NCBI GenBank assembly: GCA_959347315.1
Contig: OY365807.1
Coordinates: 17,730,066 to 17,794,065, forward strand
Length of the DNA stretch: 64,000 bases
Direction: 5' to 3'
DNA from: Bimastos eiseni
Taxonomy: Eukaryota > Annelida > Clitellata > Crassiclitellata > Lumbricidae
A program made the translations under genes and the position numbers. Positions within the stretch are counted from its first letter, which is position 1. Each line of letters opens with the position of its first letter. A model generated the notes under the pieces. It made no database searches, was not told the origin of the DNA, and worked only from the letters and a program-made list of their open reading frames with translations. Shown in pieces: positions 23,143-34,989 of the stretch.

Positions 23143-23735
23143 GAATTTCTCTGCCTGGGGTCGTGAATTTCTCTGCCTGTGGTCGTGAATTTCTCTGCCT
23201 GGGGTCGTGAATTTCTCTGCCTGGGGTCGTGAATTTCTCTGCCTGGGGTCGTGAATTTCTCTGCCTGGGGTCGTGAATTTCTCTGCCTGGGGTCGTGAAT
23301 TTCTCTGCCTGTGGTCGGGAATTTCTCTGCCTGTGGTCGGGAATTTCTCTGCCTGTGGTCGGGAATTTCTCTGCCTGTGGTCGGGAATTTCTCTGCCTGT
23401 GGTCGGGAATTTCACTGTGTAGCAATAATTCAGCACAATAGTTTTGGAATTTCTCTGCCTGTCTGCCCGGGGGTTCTAAATTTCACTGCATATTATAGTT
23501 GCTCATAGGTTCCCTGTCTATATGGGTCCGGAATTTCTCTACCTTTATTTAGGTACCAGAATTTCTCTGCCTATGTGCCTGGAATTTCACTGCCTATGTG
23601 CCTAAATGTTATATGCCTAGGTGCCCGAAATTTCTCTGTTTGGTAGTCCAGAATTTCACGGCCAAGTGGTCAGGAATTGCTCTGCCTATATGCATAAAGG
23701 TCAGGAACTTCTCTGCCTATGGGTCCAGAATTTTT
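23143..23735. repeat. 22-bp minisatellite with a homogeneous core and degenerate flank
   Basis: Twelve units of 22 bp run head to tail at 23143-23406, each containing GAATTTCTCTGCCT. Units 1-7 mostly end GGGGTCGT; units 8-12 end GTGGTCGG. From 23407 to about 23735 the same GGAATTTCTCTGCC word recurs at irregular spacing with many substitutions. Long minus-strand frames (105 and 112 residues, periodic RQRNSRPQAEKF) exist because the unit has few stops; I do not call them genes. Confidence 0.92.
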
Positions 23736-24589
23736 AGTCATCTGGCCACATTAGGTCCAACAATCCGTTTGTGCGTTGGTAAATATCGATGTTAGTTTTT
23801 GGAATCTGGTTGGCAGCAACAAGTGTCGTCAACAAAATGTCGTAAATCGTGGAAAGCTGTTAACCCTAAGGTCATCGCCGTCCTAAGCGTTGTCATTATT
23901 AAGTGCACATTCATAATGCGCCAGTTTACGCGAACGGTCTCAGGAGAGATCCTGAACGCAAACTGACAAACAGACGGTCAGCAATAGCAGCCAGATATAT
24001 AGCGATCAACATTCTGAAGGGCCAATAGGATATCAGAACTCAATGAAACGCTGATCGATGCGTTGCTTGTGAAAACAATTCTAATTTAGTCACGTTATTA
24101 ACAGCGTAAATGGCTCACGATAGCCATAATGTGGCTGAAAGTTGACGCATGTAAGACACTGTGTTATAACTTAAAAGCTGATGAGTGAAGGCGTTTGCGT
24201 GTGGATTATTTTTCTATTTCTATCAACTTACGATATTATTAACCTACTACATTGTTAATGACGATTAAAGTTTGCCATGTTCCAAGTGGTTAAGCAATAA
24301 TCTTTGAAGGGCTATCAGACCCGTTTGCTTTTAAATTAACCACTTATTGTGCGTATTGTGTATTCACTCTGGGAGAAGCCGGTCTTCTTTAACGTTAACG
24401 CCTCACATTGCCGATTGCCGGCTAACATAAGCCATGTCCTAGATTATTTAGCAAGATATCGAATGGCTAACCAGAGCCATCAATGGCTAACAACGAACGA
24501 CGGGTTTAACGGGTTTTCTGAGCCATTGTAAATCGACGGTCCTTCAACAGCTTTTCGCTGTTTCCGAGTGAATTTCCTGCGATTACGAC

Positions 24590-27500
24590 CTACGTCTTCC
24601 TCCTGCAGTGGATCGAATCCCACAGAATCCCATCGTCCGCAGAGTAAGACGTCGACGCACCTGCCGACTTAGACGACGTCAGAGGGCGCCCAGGAGGAGA
24701 AGGGGGGCTAAGCGTCCTCCCTCGCGCCGGCTGACACATGGCGCGCCCAGCGGTCGGACCCGGAAAATACTTAATCACGTGATTCTCTGGAATTCCCGCG
24801 AACGGATGGTCCGACCGCGAGGTGGCAGCACCAGCGCTCGTCGTCGGTTGCTGCTGCTGTTGAGGCTGAGGATGGTGGCAGGCAGCGGCAGGAACGAGTC
24901 GACCGTAGAAGGCGAGGCGAGGAGGAGGCGGCGGAGGTAGACCGAAGCGGTATGACCTCGAGGGCGCCAGGCCTCCTCCTCCACCCGTGTGGTGGTGCTG
25001 GTGGTGGAGTCGACTGCGTTCCGTGTCCTCTTCTTCGCTGTATCCGTGGCCGCTGTCGGCGTTCGACCCTTCCCCAGAGTGCATGCTCTCTCGCTCCGAC
25101 TCCGTCTGGGCTTTGGCGGCAGTAGGAGCGACCACTCCTCCTGCAGTCGACATCTGGAAGAAAACGACGGCCATCGATAAACCCATGGCTGCAATTCCCT
25201 TGGCTGGATAAGACAGATCTCCTTTCCAATTGACCCCACTACCACACATCTATATATATATACATGCCTGTATGTATAAAAGTAATATATATTTACATGC
25301 ATATACATATATATATACCAAACACATGGTTACATTACCTGTATTCTCAATTTATTATAACTCATAATATGGTATTATGTTTCGCGGAAATGGAGTATGT
25401 ATATCTGTTCGTGTGTATGGTATAATATAACAAGAGTAGTCTAATTAAATGTAGCGCATGATTAAACTAAATAGCCCTATATATATAATATATATATAAT
25501 ATATATATATCACAGCACAACCTAATAGAAAACGATGAACTATATTATATTTTTTAGCTTGTACATATTGGTATTTAAGCACACACAATATATATAATAT
25601 TATCATGCTATACAAGTAGTAAGTACGATATAGAATATATAGGTTATATCTTCGATCAGTGATTTTAATGTATTGCCGCAATCAGTGGAAGATATCCATT
25701 TGTTTATAATTTATAATAAAGTTTATGCATATCATTATAGAGTGTGGCTTTACTCCGCTAATGATAAATATACAGCGTCGTAAACATGCTCATATTTACC
25801 AGTAAGAAAAGTGATGTCGCATTCGACGTACTATAGGTATATAATTTTGGAAGTCTATACATCCTAGTAATTATTTGCACCAACTAAATAGGCCTATATA
25901 ATATGCTATATATGTGTCCTAATATGAATTTTGCATACACAGGTACACAGTATGTATATATATATATGTAGTATATATATATATATGTTAGATATATGCG
26001 GCTTGTATACGCATATTAGTGGCGCCTGATCTTCTAAGCCCTGCAGTGCGAACGATTGAATGGTAGTCGAGCAGCTGCGTTCGGATTCTTAGTCACGTCA
26101 AAGAAAGCAGCGTCGCTCTCAACGGAATTTCAACCAAAGAACAAACACCGAGGAACGGACAAATAGCAGCGGAGACCATTCAGACAGACCTTCAACAGCT
26201 CACATATATATAAGAGTTGGATTATATATGCATGTTATGGCTGAACATTTATATAACGCCATTACAATCTGGTGAAGTGCAACGCATAGGATTAAATCAA
26301 GAAATAGTGGCATTATTCAGGTAATTAGTTATAATAGGCAGCCTTTGAATAGTCTTCAGAATAATGAGCTCTTGCCTCACGCTATACCAATGCTTATCAA
26401 CTTAACATCATCATATAGAAGTGTATTCGTTGTTGTCACGGTTATTGTGATAAAACTATTAAGGAGAAACGAATAAGACAAGACTGAAGAATCAATAGAG
26501 CAAAACGCAGAAGGTGATGAGAAGAGACTCCTCCTCTTCCTCCAATCGTATCTTCCTCACCTGGACCGTGTGATGAAGCGTTGATCCGTTTGCCATTGGA
26601 CAATGGTTGCGCTGAACGCTAAGTGATGACTTCAACGGAATCGCTTCCTTGCCATTGTTGATGACGATGGCGGTGCTGCTGCTGCCGCTGCTGCTGATGC
26701 CAACGCTGCCACAGCACCGTCCGTCCTTCAGAGCATCCTTGGCCGTCAGGGCCTTCAGCATCTCCATTCGACACTTCTGCCTCTGCAACCGACGTTTGCG
26801 CCCGTGTTGCCTTAGGGCGGCAATGAATACGAGCAGGACAAGCGTCACAATGGCCGACGCACAGACGAGGGCAACGACCAAGACCAGGTTCGACGCAATG
26901 TCGATCCCTCGGGCGTCCATATTGCTTCCCGCTTCACCGAACGCTATAGAGCTGTTAACGATAACGCGTAGGATGGCCTCAGCCGATCGTCTGACGGGGG
27001 AGCCCTCGTCCTCCGCAGCCACCCTCAACCAATGCTCGGCGTACTCCGATCTCCCGAGTCCCCGACGACCCACCAAAACGTTTCCGTTCTCCGGATCCAC
27101 AGAGAAGGTCCCGTTGGCGTTTCCGTCGCGGATACGGTACGTGATCCGCCCGTTACGGTCAACGTCACGGTCAGTTGCCATCAGACGGACAATGGAGTGA
27201 CCGGATGGGGCGAGGTTCGAGACATGGACGGTGTCGTTGGAGAGGGTGGGGTATTCGAAGACGGGGCTGTTATCGTTACGGTCCTCGACGTATACGTTCA
27301 CCGTGATGGTACTCGTCAGCGGGGGCTGACCTTGGTCGCTGGCCGTGACCGTGAAAACGTGGAGAGACTGTTGCTCTCGATCGAGCACCGTTGCGGTCCG
27401 AATCAGTCCGGAGTTGGAGTCTACGTTGAAGAGAGCAACGTCGATGGATTCCGGCGCCTGGACGAGGGAGTAGAAGATCCGGTTGGTCGGTGCTGTGTCT

Positions 27501-29290
27501 CGGTCTTCGGCCGATACGGTCCCAACAGTCGATCCCTCTGGGTCGTTCTCAGGTAAACTGAACGAGTATTCGGCCTGAGAGAACTTGGGTCGTTCATCGT
27601 TGACGTCGTCCACAGTGACAACGATCAGCGCCGTTCCGGTGAGCGACGGAGCGCCATGGTCGATGGCAACCACCGTGAAACTGAAGCTCGAGTACTTCTC
27701 CCGATCGATGCTCGTCTTCGCCGTCACGAGACCAGACTGATCGACATCGAAGATTCCGGAAACAGCGGGAGACAGACGGTAGCTGAACTCAGCGTTTGGA
27801 CCCGCATCTACGTCTCTGGCCGTTACCTGGAGGACATTGGCGCCGATGAAGTTGTTCTCGATGATGCTGGCAGTGTAGGTGGAACTGGTGAACGTCGGAC
27901 GATTGTCGTTGCCGTCAAGAACCCTGACGAGGAGGTTCTTGCGCGTCAGAAGCGATGGGGTACCACGATCCCAACAGACGATATCGATCAGGTATTCGAT
28001 CTTCGTTTCTCGATCCAATTGCTCGGCGGTTATGACCTGGTATTCGGTTGGGTATCGCTCGATCAGACCGAAAGCCTGGTCGGATATGTTACAGCTGACC
28101 TGACCGTTGACCCCGAAGTCAAGGTCGACGACCGACACATGGGCGACGAATGATCCAATTACGAGGTTTTCAAGAACCTCTGCAGTGGCGGTGCTTGTCT
28201 GTCCAGCCGGAAGCGTGTTGATGACGACAGAGGGTGCATTGTCGTTGACATCAAGGACCCGGATGACGATGGCCGCATCGACTGGAAGTGAGTCTGGACC
28301 GAGGTCCTGAGCGATGACGGCCAACTGATGAACGCTGAATTTCTCGTAGTCGATCTCGCCTCTGACCGAGATCTCGCCCGTCTGATTGTTCATGGCAAAT
28401 AAGTGTCCGTAGGCGTTGAGCGACTGAGGCGAGAACCGGAAGTTGATCTGTCCGTTCGGTCCGATGTCTTCGTCGCTGGCCCTCACCTGAAGGATCATCG
28501 TTCCGATCGGAGTGTTCTCCGTCACATTGACGCTGTAGCTCTTCGACTCGAAGATAGGAGTGTTGTCGTTGGAGTCGAGTACGTTGATGATGACGTCAAC
28601 GGAGGCAGACCTGGCGGGGATTCCCCCGTCGTAGGCAATCAATTGGAGGGTATACTGGTCACGTGACTCACGGTCCAGCGGTTGCTCCACGACGATCTTC
28701 GGTTCGAGGCTTCCGTCCCTCCTTCTTGTCTGGCTCAGTCCGAAGGCCATCGTGCGAGGACTGAGCTCGTAGCGTCGAACGCCGAACAGAGGACTATCGG
28801 CGTCCGTTGCCACCGGAAGTGGGAAGCTGCTTCCGGCGGAAGCGGACTCGCGAATGCCGACGACGGCCTGCTGTTCGCGGAATCGAGGCGGATTGTCGTT
28901 GACATCAACGATTTCGATGGTGAGCTTAACGATGCGGAAGAACTGTGCAGGGCGAATGGCCACGTCGAGGGTCACCTCGCATAGGTCCCTATGACGGCAC
29001 TGGACGAGAGAGTCGCGGTCCAGAGGTCCGTTCGTCGACAGCACTCCCGTCTTCGATCCAACGACCACCGGAACCGGAACCTGGGCCACGATGCGGAAGT
29101 CCAGCTGCTGGATCTCTGATGGCTGGTACTTGCGGTGCAGTCCGACGTCCTTCATCAGGTCGGCGATGACCGTGCCTCGCTGGACCTCCTCTAGTATCCG
29201 GTACTTGAGCGGAACGTCCGTCTGTGTGTCAGTTACGTCGATTAGCGTCGACAGAGCGAATAGACTGAGCGCGACATAGACGGGCGCCAT
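24590..29290 (-). CDS. Protocadherin, two exons (26561-29290 and 24590-25153)
   Basis: A calcium-dependent homophilic adhesion receptor of about 1097 residues. Exon 1 (26561-29290) encodes a signal peptide (residues 1-22) and seven cadherin repeats at about 26-137, 138-247, 248-356, 357-467, 468-570, 571-678 and 679-785. Calcium-binding linkers are visible (DVNDN 129-133, DSNDN 239, DVNDN 347, DGNDN 459, DVNDE 562, DRNDN 670). A membrane span lies at about 803-826 and basic RKRRLQRQK follows. Repeat 1 carries C98-x5-C104, a protocadherin hallmark. Exon 1 ends HHTVQ at a GTGAGG donor. A 1407-bp intron ends TTCTTCCAG. Exon 2, phase 0, starts MSTAGGV, carries DSGHGYSEEED (residues 943-953), polyproline and glutamine runs, and ends at TAG (24590-24592). 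The start ATG has A at -3 and G at +4. The ectodomain in a single exon with a separate tail exon is typical of protocadherins. Seven repeats recall vertebrate delta-1 types, but I do not claim orthology. Without splicing, exon 1 would run on 22 codons to a stop at 26492. Confidence 0.93.
25154..26560 (-). other. Protocadherin intron
   Basis: GTGAGG donor at 26555-26560 and TTCTTCCAG acceptor ending at 25154. It is AT-rich with several ATATAT microsatellites (25250-25318, 25480-25512, 25955-25987) and no recognised gene. Segments near 26040-26150 are less AT-rich but not coding by eye. Confidence 0.85.
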
Positions 29291-30060
29291 TTGTCAACGT
29301 CTCTTATCCGATCCGGATAATCTAATGAGGCGCCGAAAAGTTGACTTAGCCAGCTAATCCTCGCAGGAGTAGGACGCACGCCCTCCTACGGTTAGATAGT
29401 GCGAGTCTTTTTCAGGATTTTCTCGATCGCATTCGCAAATTCGCTTCCATTTGCGTCGCTGTCTCCTCGCTCTGCCTCGGACGGAGACGTTGCCTCTGAT
29501 AATGGATTAATAATGGACGGCCGTGTGTGCCTCCCGCTCGTCGCCTTGTTGCTTCTTCCAGAACAGTCTGATTGGGCTTTCGCGGGTCAGGGCGCCGGTG
29601 GTTTTACGGGTGCTGACCGAGGGTCGTGAGTTGACGCAGGACCCTGCTTGCTTGAGACTAGGCCGCTAGTCTGTTCAAATGGCTTTGGTCGGTAGAGGCA
29701 GAGTCCGGTGGTCGGTCGGTCGAGCGGTCGGGCGCTGCCACTGGTAGTGCTAGCGCTGTCGAATTTGGCATTCGGCACGAAATGCGGCTGTCACTGGTGG
29801 CATTGACATGAAACTGTAAAAGAATCATTAAGACAGTGACAATTGCCATCAATTTGTCTTAATCTCTTTGTCTGTCGCTTCCGGTTTCTCTTTACTTCTG
29901 CTTTGCTGTCCGGTTCCTTCCTCTTCTCCCCACATACCGTCCTTTTCCCCCTCTGTCTTTCTCCTCTGTTCGCTACAGTAACTGCCCCATATCTGCAATC
30001 CTGCTTTGCTCTCATCGCGTCCATTCTTGTCTCACTCGTCTCTACTTCTCAGGTCTTGTC
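29291..30060. other. Protocadherin 5' flank; no further gene seen
   Basis: This should contain the 5' UTR and promoter of the minus-strand protocadherin. A short inverted repeat, TTATCCG-ATC-CGGATAA, lies at 29306-29322, just upstream of the start codon. I see no TATA box that I would defend. Confidence 0.5.
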
Positions 30061-30064
30061 CTAT

Positions 30065-30345
30065 GTTCTCACCTGTTCTACTCTGACCTATATATGTTCT
30101 ACTTTGGCCCCATGGGTTCTATTATGGCCTTATTTGTTCCACTCTGGCCCTATCTGTTCTACTTTAGCCCTGTCTGTTCTAGTCTTGTCCAATCTGTTCA
30201 ACTCTGGCCCAATCTCTTCTATTCTGGCTCATCTATGGCCTCATCTGTTCTACCATGACCCAATATTTTTTACTCTACTCTGGCTCTAGCTGTCCTACTC
30301 TGGTCCTGTCCGTTCTACTCTGGCCCCATCTGTTGTACTCTGCAC
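30065..30345. repeat. Degenerate minisatellite of about 20 bp (TCTGTTCTACTCTGGCCC)
   Basis: Variants of TCTGTTCTACTCTGGCCCTA repeat a dozen or more times with scattered substitutions. The 148-residue + strand frame overlapping it is repeat-derived. Confidence 0.85.
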
Positions 30346-30349
30346 GATG

Positions 30350-32955
30350 CTTAGCCCTCTCGCCCATATCTCCATTCTCGCCCCTCTGTTCTCGACTTTG
30401 ACCCCATTTCCTCGCTTCCCACCCTTCCCATTCTTCCCTTTCTGACCATTTTATTGATGATTGTATTTCATCTCATGTCCCTCATTTTCCCTATCCCTTC
30501 ACTCCTTCCGTTCTACTGGTCCGTCTCTTATAGGTTCATTTCCCAATGCCGTCGTTTCTTCTCCATCCCTGCCTCTTCTCCATTCCTACCCCTACTTGTT
30601 TCCTCTGCCTTTAACTCGCTCTTTAAGTCCTTTCGTATGCCTATAATATCGTCGTCTTGTGAGCCATTTTCTTTGGGTGACTGCACATCCTTCCATCCAT
30701 TCTTTCGCCATTCGTTCCGTCCACCTATAGCTATTAGTATCTGTACATGTCCGTCCTACACCCGGTCCGCCTGTCTACCCATGTTCGATCAGACCCTATT
30801 CAGTCGTACACGGTTGGTTATTCCGCCGACGTTATGGTAGATAGAGTCAGCGATGGTAAAGGGTAAAGTCAGAGGGGTAGGGCAGCTTACAATGAACTAG
30901 GAGTGCACTGGGGCGCTCAGCCGTCTCCGCGCTTCGTTGGGAAATCAATGCGGACGATGGAGGGACAGATTCCTTGGCTGCAGACGAAGGAACGACGCAG
31001 CAGCTGCAACAGCTGCGAGCGGACTCTCAGCCTCCGGGATGCGGAACAGAGCGAGTATGGAAGAGACCCTGGGAGATGGATGAAAGCAGAATGGAAGAGG
31101 ATGGGAAAGATAATGAGAGAGGAAGCGGAATGGAAGAATGACTGGAGAAGGATGGGAAAGGAAAATGAGGGGGCTGCAGACAAAAGAGAAGATTACTGGG
31201 TATTATAGGTAATGGATCAGGGTTGGGAGACAGAATTAGAAAATGCACGGAATGAGTGGTCGAAGAGTGAATTCATTCAGAAACATGGAACGGAGAAAGA
31301 GTAAGTACAGAAGAATAACCAAACGAAAGAGAAGCGAAGGAGGTAGTGAAATAGATATCTGAAAAATTAAAACAAGGATGAATGAAAACGGATGTTGTAG
31401 ATGAACGAAACAGGAACATAAAAGCGGCTTTTACAATTAATCTAAAACAACAGAACAACAAAATATGCATTGCCAATAAAATACAATATTATTGTATTTG
31501 ATCGATGACTATCATAATTGTATCTCTCTTCCATAGTTCAGGAATGTACACAACCATACAACAGGATATCAATCGCAATAATTATTGTGAGCGAAGGAGT
31601 TGTTGAAGTTTCCTGTCTCCGGCGAGGTTTGCATCCTTGAACTCGTACTTTCCGCGTTACAGTTCGACCGCTCTGACCAATGGGGTTCTATACCCCACGA
31701 GGGGGTTGATATAGAGTGTGAAGCGACAATAGTAGGTGAAGTGAAAGAAAAATGAAAGATTGATTTAGAAACGAGTAAATTTGCGATTGTACAAGTGTAT
31801 TGGTGTGCAATCGTCCAAACATTTCCATTTGACAATCGAATGGGGCAAGGGAAGAAACAGCCAAGGGATGGCAAAGAAAATAGAAGCAATCGACAGCGGA
31901 GTGCAGTCAATTGGCCTGGACCCAAGTGCCGTTGGTGGGAGGCAGGACCGGGTCGAGTCCCTTCGCTTCCTCACTCCCTCTCGTCCGGGGCTCCCATTGG
32001 ACCTCCCCTTCTGATGGAGAACGATTTCGCCGGTAGACGGCCACAAAGTCAGTGATTGTCCATTCTTCAGGCGTAATCACCTCATCGCATTAGAACCTAC
32101 TCAGAAACGATCGCAAAGGGAAGAAAGAAGCCTCTCCCTACTTGAATTAATTTATCCATCCGTCCATCCTTCCATTCGTCGATCCAGTCAATCATTCTTC
32201 CACTGTCCATCTGTCTTCGTTCTACCTACTTGAATCAGTTACATTCTCAGCCTATATATGTCCTTCTGTCTGTCTGTCTATCTACATGTCTATATATACT
32301 CATCTGTTCCTGTGTTGCTCTCTCTCCCTCTGTAGGCTATTGGGTTGTCTTCTCCCTGTCTACTCTTCCTGTTTTTAATCCAGCTGATCGTTCTCTTCCT
32401 TTGTGTGTTTATTCCACTCTCTGTCTATGCGCTTGCATCTCTCTTTTCTTCCTGTCCTCTGTTTTCTGTCTCTTCCTTTACTGTCTCCATTTCAAAATGC
32501 CTGCACGCACCTATTTGTTTTAGTAAGCTGATTAGCTCATAATATTATTATCATAGAGACACGGTAAACTACTTAACGACGTGGCGCGTAACCAGACCTT
32601 AACCAGGTTGCTCTGCTAATATTTCAGTTGCTGCCAATAGCCGTGACTCGTGAGTGATTAAGATCAAAGAATGAGAGTTGATTGATTTATTTCTTGAGAT
32701 GAGTGGTGTTCAAACAAAACATGAAAAAATCACATTTGTTGGTTGATAAGAGTTACATGTCAACCCCATAGTTTCTTCCTCGCCAACAATTGATTAGATA
32801 CATGATCATCAGTTGAGACAAAATAATGCACAATGAATCAAGACCGCAGCTGATTTAACAATACAGTAAATTCAGATCAAGGGTAGATTCAAAATAGCAT
32901 ATTAACAAGAGTTGGTTCAAAATCAATAAGAATGAGAGGGAGGTGTAGCAACAAA
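30350..32955. other. No convincing gene; pyrimidine-rich then mixed sequence
   Basis: 30350-30830 is CT-rich, 31060-31400 is purine-rich, and 32150-32520 has CTGTCTGTCTATCTA repeats. GC is somewhat higher at 30900-31050 and 31880-32040, but the frames there show no domain or splice signals that I trust. Confidence 0.5.
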
Positions 32956-32964
32956 TAAACGGCA

Positions 32965-33245
32965 GTATGTATGTATGTATGTATGTATGTATGTATGTAT
33001 GTATGTATGTATGTATGTGTGTGTGTGTATGTATGTATGTATGTATGTATGAATGTATGTATGCATGTATGCATGCATGTTTGTATGTTCTTGTACGCAT
33101 GTACGATCGCATGTGTGTGTGTATGTACGACGGTTGTTATTGTATGAATGTATGTATATGAACATTTATATAGTGTACGTGTGTGTATGTAAGTAAGTAT
33201 GTATGTGAGTATGCATGCATGCATGTATGTATGCATGTATATGTA
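32965..33245. repeat. (ATGT)n microsatellite
   Basis: A long ATGTATGT run to about 33070, then interrupted GCATGCATG, GTGTGT and ATGT stretches to 33245. Tyr/Ile/His and Met/Tyr/Val/Cys frames on both strands are artefacts. Confidence 0.92.
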
Positions 33246-33249
33246 TGTA

Positions 33250-34665
33250 CATTATGTAGATCTGGCCAGCGTAGAATGTTTTGCTAAGACGTCACTATAT
33301 CTATAATTATTTCTCTTAAAACCTCAGCGTCCATTGATACAATTAATTTTTCAGGTATCGTCCGAATAATTCTAATGGCCAGTGTACAAACACACGTGAT
33401 GTGTAAGTCTGGTATACGCCGGATAACAGGTGGCGATGTATGCGCGGTTAGAGACTACGGCTGCGGAAGATGGGGTGATGACAGGTTGATTGAATAAGAG
33501 GTTATACGCGGACAGGAACGGACTTCCGTGGATCAATGTATTTTACAATTTACGAAGAAGATTGTTGAGGCTGGGAATCTCCGATAGAAAAGAAGAAAGA
33601 CACTAGAAGTGTCTCTAGGAAACCGTTTCACTCATGGTTAAAAACGGAGGCAGGTCAAGACCGAGACTGAGACCGAAACCAAGACCGAGATCAAGACCAA
33701 AACCAATGTTTACAACGATTATGACCTCTTGCGGCAATGTCTCTGACGTTCATGTAAGATATGAAATCGTAGATAATAATTGATGTCCACGTGTTATTGT
33801 ATACTTTGGGTCAACAGTTATAATTCATTATAGGCCCACACTACACGTTCTATATTATTCATCAGAAAGGTTTATTTATCAATAGCTTCAGAGTCACATC
33901 AGGAACAAGGATTTGTCAAAATTCATTATAAACTTACTCAGATTTAATAATGAGTTGTCTCTACAAAATATCACGATTACCAAGGTGTTGTATCTCAATA
34001 TTTTGACATACGTACGTGTGCATACATTACAATAACTAAATACAATACAATACATACATACATCCTTCATAATATATATAAAACCACACACTGAGCGCAT
34101 GCATACATAACGTATTTACATAATAATAAGCACACACAAACGTCCGCTAAGTTGCACCTACGAAAAATCAAAAAGCTTCGTCCTGAAACTAGCAGAAGTT
34201 TGAAAAATTTCAGTCCGAAAATGAGTTTTATGTAAACTTGCTGGTGGTGCACTCGATCTTTGTGACTGATGACTGCAGCGATGTTCAGCAGCAGGCGTAT
34301 ACTGACTACGTCCTTTGAGGTTCCGTTTTCATGCTCCCTCCCTAACCCCATCCTTCGCACCAATTACAGATGCTGCATCTGCTGATGCGGATGTCGTGTG
34401 TAAATGTGGCGCTACAATAATGATAGCAATTACAAGAAATTGCAAATTACCGCCTCCGTGGAACTGCGCTCACCTGAACCATTTCACGGAAACTAGAACG
34501 ATCGGAGCAGAAATTGGTTATTTTGAGATGTTATGTGTTGCCTACACACATAAAGAAACGTTTCATACAGAAAATACTCTCGGATGCAAGTATCAGATTA
34601 AAAAGAAAAAGGCCAATTGCTATTGTTCTGGAAAAACTGTTAAAAGGGAATCAAGTTTTAAAGTG

Positions 34666-34699
<34 letters not shown>

Positions 34700-34745
34700 G
34701 AATACGTCAACCTGCATACAAATGATCACGAAATATACAATGTAC
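33250..34745. other. No gene seen; short GAGACCGA-type remnant
   Basis: 33655-33705 carries AAGACCGAGACTGAGACCGA, like the subterminal repeats of the hAT element at 57137, so it may be a scrap of that family. The 118-residue + frame at 34315 has no recognisable domain. Confidence 0.5.
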
Positions 34746-34749
34746 ATAC

Positions 34750-34988
34750 GTGTGGCACGGTGGCCGATTGGTTAGAGCGGTCAACCCGTAACGTTCAGTG
34801 TGCCCTGAGTGAGTGGGTTCGACCCTCGTCCAAGGCATCACTGTGTAGGGACCTTGAGCAAGTCATTCGCGCACAAATTGCTCTGCATTACAACTGCAGT
34901 TGCGCCTTTGAGGCGTGTGCACTTCTTCTGAGCAAAACATGGTGGAACAAGAGCGACATGAAATTTCAGAATGAATAAGTAAATAAGT
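34750..34988 (+). mobile_element. tRNA-derived SINE, copy 3
   Basis: Same layout as the copy at 3445: GTGTGGCACGGTGGCCGATT, an A box near 34761, B box GGTTCGACCC at 34816-34825, GGGACCTTGAGCAAGTC, GGCGTGTGCACTTCT, and a tail GAATAAGTAAATAAG. It is close to full length and the cleanest promoter region of the three. Confidence 0.9.
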
Positions 34989-34989
34989 T

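Noticed and set aside
23143..23406. CRISPR-like regular array
   Set aside because: Units are contiguous with no spacers, and the genome is eukaryotic. It is a minisatellite.
23098..23436. Minus-strand frames of 105 and 112 residues with periodic RNSRPQAEKF
   Set aside because: Translation of a 22-bp tandem repeat. The pattern shifts phase every unit and has no start or splice context.
24771..25308. Other long frames over protocadherin exon 2
   Set aside because: GC-rich shadows of the true frame, which is fixed by the acceptor, phase and DSGHGYSEEED.
26649..29279. Plus-strand frames of 60-183 residues over the protocadherin exon
   Set aside because: Antisense shadows of a clear cadherin-repeat coding exon.
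34315..34671. 118-residue forward frame
   Set aside because: Lysine-rich end and no domain. It may be chance in AT-rich DNA.
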